The notes under the pieces: generated by a model
Seen by the model: the letters and a program-made list of their open reading frames with translations, nothing else
The model's database searches: none
Told to the model about the DNA's origin: nothing
Program-made: the position numbers and the translations under genes
Part shown: piece after piece, positions 28,490-33,385 of the stretch
How positions within the stretch are numbered: the first letter of the stretch is position 1
Layout: each line of letters begins with the position of its first letter
From: a virus
Length of the DNA: 33,385 bases
IMG/VR virus record: IMGVR_UViG_3300009181_000207
Span: 1-33,385 of that record
Reading direction: 5' to 3' (one strand)

Positions 28490-29539
28490 ATGTACAACTA
28501 TACAATCCGGTACAGAACATTTGACCAGTTGATGGAAGATGTTCTGATTGATCTACCAACTTTTGCATTGGAGAACATGATAGATCCTCAGCAGTTAATT
28601 AAACTAGCTAGAAAAATTAATTATGACTTAGGTTTGAGACTTAATCAAACTAAAGAAGTTGTATTGGATGTTTGTCATGGTAGAGTAAAATTACCAGATG
28701 ATTTCTATGTATGGAATTTTGGTATGTCTTGTCGTGAAAGAACAGAACATGTAGGTTATGATGGTAGAGTAGGTGGCACTAATATACAAGAGGTTCCTTT
28801 AGGAACTGTAAAGTATCAAGAGTTTCCTGGTGGTGTAGATTCATGTGCAGTTCAAACTGTTAACTGTAGAACATGTAATTCTAATCCATGTAATCATACA
28901 GCAGGTTGTGAACTTAATACACCTATTACAACCACAACTCCGGAATATGATCCTGAAAATCCTTATGGAAATACTTGTGTAGCTCCAAGAGTATTTATGA
29001 ATTGTAAAGGTGAGTCATATGAATTAATACAAGTTGTTCATGCGGGACTTACAAGAAAGTACACTACGCTTGTGCAATTAAGAATGAAACCAAGTCAGAA
29101 CATAGAATGTGAATGTCCTAACTTGTATTACAATGGACCGGATGAAGGTTGGCTTAAAGATGGTTTCTTATTTACTACTTTCCAAGATGGTCATGTATAT
29201 GTAAACTATCAAGGTGAACTTATTGATGATGATGGAAACATTATGGTTCCTGATCACCCAAGACTTAATGATTACTATGAGTATGCATTTAAGAAAAGAA
29301 TATTTGAAAACTTGGCACTTAATGGTGAAAATATTGGTCAAAGATTACAGATTATTTTACCTGAATTAAAAGATGCTAGAGTAAATGCATTAAGCTTTAT
29401 AAATACTCCAAACTTCAAAGAGATGGAGCAACTATGGTGGACTAATAGAAGAGCACAGTATTCTAAATACTATGATATGTTCAAAGCTCCTACAAGAGGA
29501 AACTATGCAAGATTAAACTATAATACTAAAGTGATATAA
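28490..29539 (+). CDS. crAss-like ring protein adjoining the muzzle
   Basis: This 349-residue protein has a helical start, TFDQLMEDVLIDLPTFALENMIDPQQLIKLARKINYDLGLRL (about 10-51), then a beta part with VKLPDDFYVWNFGMSC (about 66-81). A cysteine-rich insertion, NCRTCNSNPCNHTAGCEL (about 125-142), is followed by a Thr-rich linker. Then come WLKDGFLFTTFQDGHVYVNYQG (about 221-242) and a helical C-terminus, YYEYAFKKRIFENLALNGENIG. This matches the ring protein encoded just before the muzzle in crAss-like genomes. The ATG directly follows the stop of the endonuclease gene. The muzzle ATG is one base after its stop. Confidence 0.75.
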   Translation: MYNYTIRYRTFDQLMEDVLIDLPTFALENMIDPQQLIKLARKINYDLGLRLNQTKEVVLDVCHGRVKLPDDFYVWNFGMSCRERTEHVGYDGRVGGTNIQEVPLGTVKYQEFPGGVDSCAVQTVNCRTCNSNPCNHTAGCELNTPITTTTPEYDPENPYGNTCVAPRVFMNCKGESYELIQVVHAGLTRKYTTLVQLRMKPSQNIECECPNLYYNGPDEGWLKDGFLFTTFQDGHVYVNYQGELIDDDGNIMVPDHPRLNDYYEYAFKKRIFENLALNGENIGQRLQIILPELKDARVNALSFINTPNFKEMEQLWWTNRRAQYSKYYDMFKAPTRGNYARLNYNTKVI

Positions 29540-29540
29540 T

Positions 29541-32500
29541 ATGTCAAACATGCAAGATACTTCTCAGAATATTACTGACAGTTTCATAAAGGGTCTGAAC
29601 AAAGATTCTGATCCTTCTTATGTAACTGAAGGAATGTGGACGCATGCTATAAACATGGTCAACAATTCTAAAACAGGTAGAGTAGGTTCATTATCTAATG
29701 AGTCTGCCAATTATATTTGTTTTGAATCCGGTAAATTTTTTCCACCACAGGTTAAAGAAAAATATGTAATTGGAGCAATCTATCTATACTCCGATAAATG
29801 GGTTATTCTTACAGCAGGTCATAATTCACTAGGTCAACCAATTAATTCTGAAATAGGATTATTTGAAGAAGAGAACTGTGTTTACAGACCAATTGTGATT
29901 GATCCTTGTTTAAAGTTTGACAAGAGATACTTAATATCAGGTACTTCTAGAGAAAGAGAAGATTGTACTTGGCAAATATATTGGGCTGATGGATTAAACC
30001 CGGATAGGTTTTTAAATATTGGAAATTCTAAAACTTGGCCATCATTAGATAATCATATATTTGGTGGGGCAACAGGAGTTATGGCTAATTACTATTCTCT
30101 ACTAGGAACTAGTACAAAATCACTTTGGCCAGGTGTACAGTGGAAAGAAACTTGCAAGATTATAAATGACTGTAACATATGTGAAAATAGTAATACTCTT
30201 GACTGTGAAAGAATAAGATTAGCTAGACTGATGACTACACCTTGTCTTAGATTAAAGTTAGGACAAACAGGTGGTACATTAGCTAATGGTACTTACTTTG
30301 TAGTAATTGCTTATTTAATAAATGGTCAGAAGGTTACAGATTATTTTTCACAAAGTAATTATCAGTTTGTATATTCTCCTGATGATCTTGAAGGATCTTT
30401 AGATTTAGAGATTGAAGCTGATAGATTAAACTTTGATGAGTTTGAGTTAGTAATAGTAAGTTGTACTAATCAACAAACTGTTGCTAAAAGAATGGGTGTT
30501 TATTCAACAAATACTTCAGCATTATCTTTTGATCAAATTGATCCTTCTAATATTACAATCCCATTAGAACAATTACCATTAAGAACTCCGGTATTTGAAA
30601 GTAGTGATCAGATTGCAGAGTTAAATACTTACTTACTAAGAGTGGGTCCTAAATCTAAATTTGATTTTAATTACCAGCCTTTGGCTAATATGATTACAAC
30701 TAAGTGGGCTTCTGTAGAATACCCTGCTAACTATTATATGAAAGGTGGTAACAAAACTAACTACATGAGAGATGAAGTATATTCATTTTTTATTAGATGG
30801 GTTTACAACACTGGAGACAAAACTTCTTCATACCATATTCCGGGAAGAGCACCTAGAGACTTTACTCTTCCTACAACAGGAGTAATATTTAAAGAAACAT
30901 CTACATTAAACGGAGATACAAATACTTTAACTACAGATGAAAGAGTATTTGAAATATATAACACTGCTACAGCTGATAATAACAATTCTTATATTGGTAC
31001 TACTACCGATGATGGGGGAACTGTTATAGCAACAGGAGACATGGGATACTGGCAATCAACAGAAAGCTATCCTGATAATAGACCGGAAATATGGAATCCA
31101 AGTAGTTTATGTTGGACAGGAGCAACAGATGCTTCTTTTGACTTATGTGGTAAGCATATCAGACATCATAAATTTCCTGAAGATTTTATTAATGGTAGCA
31201 ACACAACTGATGCAATCAGATTTAGAAGTAATCCTACACCACAAACTAATGTAGGTAATGATTATTTTATAAGATTAATGGGTGTATTTTTTACAAACAT
31301 ACAGCTACCAAAAGATAATGATGGTAATGATATACCAGGAATTGCAGGTTATGAAATACTTAGAGGATCTAGAGAGGGTAACAAGACTATTGTTGCTAAA
31401 GGGATGGTTAATAACTATAGAACTTACAAAATTGCCGGTAATAATAATCAGTACACAGGTCTCTATGCTAATTACCCGTTTAATACAATCACTCCTGTAA
31501 ATTCATCAATAGGGGGTAATGTACAAAACCAATCTGATCCATATATTAAAGCAGGAATAGAAAGTACAGTACCATCAGATATAATAAGTTTTCACTCACC
31601 AGACACTATGTTTAGAACTCCGTTCTTATCTACTCCTGAGTTTAAACTTTATGGTCATTTACAAGGTTTATCAAATCAACAATTTAATACACCCTCTGAC
31701 CATCCTAAGTTTAAGTTATTATCTGATGCAACTATTCTTGTCATGGTTATATTTGGTATTGCTGAAGCTTTAATTGCAAATGTTGGTAAAAGAACAACTG
31801 TTCAACCAGGTTTAGCATTCCAAAGTTTAATGGGTCCTAATATAACTGGTAAAGAAGTTTCAGGTGGTGGTGGTGGTTCTTATTCTAATGTTTTAGCACT
31901 TGGTGATGGAAATATTAATACAAAGATAGATGATGTTAAAGGTGGTGATATATCAACTGTAGATACAGAATATACTAAAGAATCAAAAAAAACTGTTAAA
32001 ACCAATGTTGAACATTTAGTTGAGGACGTTCAAGATTATAATAATGCAGGTGCATTAAATGATTTATTAAGTGATAAAGATAAATTAGGAGAACTATATA
32101 ATAACTCAGCAAAAGATAATCTTACAGAAATCGGAGCTATTTATACAGCACCTGATTTACAAACAGAAATTTCTAAAACAAATTATTTACCACAAGCTCT
32201 TAGAATTTTTGCAAATGGGGCAAATATTGCAACATACTTTTCTCAAGGTGTTGATATTGCTCTTAAAATATTATATGCTGTAACATCTTATAAACAGTTT
32301 GCACTTCAAATGCAAGCTTATGGTTTTTATTCACAAATGCAACCTGTAGGAAATACAGATACAAAAAGATTTACTATTGATGATGCTTTTTATTTAAGAG
32401 ACAACATTCAACAGATGACTAAGTATCTTGATAATACTAATACTTACAGATCTTATAGTATCAATAATTTAAAAAGACCAGCTACAGTTACATTAAGAGT

Positions 32501-33385
32501 TAAAAATGGTGCTAATGAAAATAAGGGTCCTAAAGATTTAGGTATTGATAAATCATTAGTTACATTAGGTACATTAAAGCAAGGTATACGTGAAAATTTA
32601 ATAAACAATGATTTTGTTCCAAATTTTGATGTAAATAACATAGCTACTTCTTTTAGATTACCTATTGCAAGCCACTATGGAGCTCTTAAAGGTAGAGTTA
32701 GAAATCAGTATGGACAGTTAGATTCTATTAAACAAATTACAATTACTAATTGTGAACAAAAACTTAGTGGTTCTAATGTTCAAGAAATAACAGCTGTAAC
32801 TTGTAATTCTGTTAGCAAAAAAAGATTTGTAATTCCTAGAACACCAATACTTTTTGGAGGTGATACTTATGTAAACAGATACACAGAAAAGAATAACATG
32901 TTATTCTTTTTTGATTGGTTGTATAATCAACCGGATGGTTTTGAATATAATTACTTTTTAAAGAGTATGATACCTAGACCAAGATTTTGGTTAAATAGTA
33001 CATTATATGATTCAAGTGATTTAGCAAGTTTATTTACAAATTTTGCAACTCTTTTAGTAGATGTCCCTAAAGCAAAAGGTGATGGTTATAAACCTTCTCA
33101 ATTTTATAATCTTGATTACTTTGTTAATATTAAACAATCTTATAATTACCAGACAGATACTGCTGCTAATTATCCTGGGTTCTTTATTTGTAAAGATTCT
33201 TACTTTTACTTAGCAGCATCTTCAATAAGAGATTTCTTTGTTGAGTCAGAAGTATTAGTAGATTTTAGAAAGCAAGCAGATAACATTGGTAATAAGTTTT
33301 ATGATCCTTACAGATATACTAACTACCAAGAGATGTTTGATATGAATCCAGAAATCATGGGTAAGAATTCTTTTTACCAATATGA
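29541..33385 (+). CDS. Muzzle / tail stabilisation protein, 5' part
   Basis: The frame starting at ATG 29541 stays open for 1281 codons and leaves the window, so the gene is incomplete. The start, SQNITDSFIKGLNKDSDPSY followed by TEGMWTHAINMVNNS, and the blocks YMRDEVYSFFIRWVYNTGD and YHIPGRAPRDF, CGKHIRHHKFPEDF and GYEILRGSREGNKTIVAKG (603-621) are hallmarks of the crAss muzzle protein. That protein closes the collar and contacts the host envelope in known crAss structures. A hydrophobic stretch (about 731-747, TILVMVIFGIAEALIAN) and a Gly5-Ser linker (near residue 777) divide the protein. In known crAss genomes the full protein is about 1300-1600 residues, so roughly the last tenth to fifth may be missing. 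Confidence 0.88.
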   Translation, partial: MSNMQDTSQNITDSFIKGLNKDSDPSYVTEGMWTHAINMVNNSKTGRVGSLSNESANYICFESGKFFPPQVKEKYVIGAIYLYSDKWVILTAGHNSLGQPINSEIGLFEEENCVYRPIVIDPCLKFDKRYLISGTSREREDCTWQIYWADGLNPDRFLNIGNSKTWPSLDNHIFGGATGVMANYYSLLGTSTKSLWPGVQWKETCKIINDCNICENSNTLDCERIRLARLMTTPCLRLKLGQTGGTLANGTYFVVIAYLINGQKVTDYFSQSNYQFVYSPDDLEGSLDLEIEADRLNFDEFELVIVSCTNQQTVAKRMGVYSTNTSALSFDQIDPSNITIPLEQLPLRTPVFESSDQIAELNTYLLRVGPKSKFDFNYQPLANMITTKWASVEYPANYYMKGGNKTNYMRDEVYSFFIRWVYNTGDKTSSYHIPGRAPRDFTLPTTGVIFKETSTLNGDTNTLTTDERVFEIYNTATADNNNSYIGTTTDDGGTVIATGDMGYWQSTESYPDNRPEIWNPSSLCWTGATDASFDLCGKHIRHHKFPEDFINGSNTTDAIRFRSNPTPQTNVGNDYFIRLMGVFFTNIQLPKDNDGNDIPGIAGYEILRGSREGNKTIVAKGMVNNYRTYKIAGNNNQYTGLYANYPFNTITPVNSSIGGNVQNQSDPYIKAGIESTVPSDIISFHSPDTMFRTPFLSTPEFKLYGHLQGLSNQQFNTPSDHPKFKLLSDATILVMVIFGIAEALIANVGKRTTVQPGLAFQSLMGPNITGKEVSGGGGGSYSNVLALGDGNINTKIDDVKGGDISTVDTEYTKESKKTVKTNVEHLVEDVQDYNNAGALNDLLSDKDKLGELYNNSAKDNLTEIGAIYTAPDLQTEISKTNYLPQALRIFANGANIATYFSQGVDIALKILYAVTSYKQFALQMQAYGFYSQMQPVGNTDTKRFTIDDAFYLRDNIQQMTKYLDNTNTYRSYSINNLKRPATVTLRVKNGANENKGPKDLGIDKSLVTLGTLKQGIRENLINNDFVPNFDVNNIATSFRLPIASHYGALKGRVRNQYGQLDSIKQITITNCEQKLSGSNVQEITAVTCNSVSKKRFVIPRTPILFGGDTYVNRYTEKNNMLFFFDWLYNQPDGFEYNYFLKSMIPRPRFWLNSTLYDSSDLASLFTNFATLLVDVPKAKGDGYKPSQFYNLDYFVNIKQSYNYQTDTAANYPGFFICKDSYFYLAASSIRDFFVESEVLVDFRKQADNIGNKFYDPYRYTNYQEMFDMNPEIMGKNSFYQY

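Noticed and set aside
31282-31500. Plus-strand frame of 72 codons within the muzzle region
   Set aside because: It is out of frame with the continuous muzzle frame, which carries the hallmark GYEILRGSREGNK over the same bases.
1-33385. tRNA genes, CRISPR arrays, insertion sequences
   Set aside because: None found by eye: no cloverleaf-like GC-rich arms, no regularly spaced repeats, and no transposase-like frames with terminal inverted repeats.

Overview
The window is a continuous stretch of the late (virion assembly) module of a tailed phage of the crAss-like group (order Crassvirales), whose hosts are Bacteroidetes. This rests on protein recognition. A crAss-type terminase large subunit, portal and major capsid protein occur in that order. 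Two ring (collar) proteins precede a very large muzzle/stabilisation protein carrying its hallmark blocks (for example GYEILRGSREGNK). The DNA is strongly AT-rich, all genes lie on the + strand, starts lack Shine-Dalgarno sequences, and several gaps carry Bacteroidetes-type promoter signatures (TTTG, about 20 bases, TAnnTTTG-like). TAG, TAA and TGA all act as stops, so the standard bacterial code fits.

Layout. 1-451: 3' part of a PD-(D/E)XK nuclease. 453-7023: small upstream protein (possible TerS), terminase interrupted by an intein, portal. 7020-7739: GIY-YIG homing endonuclease. 7846-10762: acidic scaffold-like protein and major capsid protein. 10828-11649: LAGLIDADG homing endonuclease whose start codon sits in a long hairpin. 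11682-12698: conserved unknown protein. 12711-15854: cluster of seven small, mostly lysine-rich proteins, interrupted by a 315-aa protein with the signature of LCIB/C-type beta-carbonic anhydrases. 15858-17011: first ring protein and a Dps/ferritin-like protein. 17078-18667: probably abundant virion protein with its own promoter-like element and terminator. 18738-26437: cysteine-rich tail/fibre genes, including tandem repeats and three paralogues with Ig/PKD-like domains. 26545-33385: collar and muzzle genes with a second GIY-YIG endonuclease wedged between two ring genes. The muzzle gene runs off the right edge.

Together the genes encode packaging motor, portal, capsid, decoration or accessory proteins, collar rings, fibres and muzzle. 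Four selfish elements (one intein and three free-standing homing endonucleases) sit in or beside highly conserved virion genes. The points most worth following up are: (i) the terminase intein, which looks like a class 3 intein (no N-terminal nucleophile, W-C-T triplet); (ii) the start-codon hairpin with an embedded promoter at 10806-10856, which parallels the regulatory logic of T4 I-TevI; (iii) the carbonic-anhydrase-like protein; and (iv) the Dps-like protein with an intact ferroxidase ligand set. No tRNA, rRNA, CRISPR array or insertion sequence was seen, and no gap longer than 300 bases lacks a gene.
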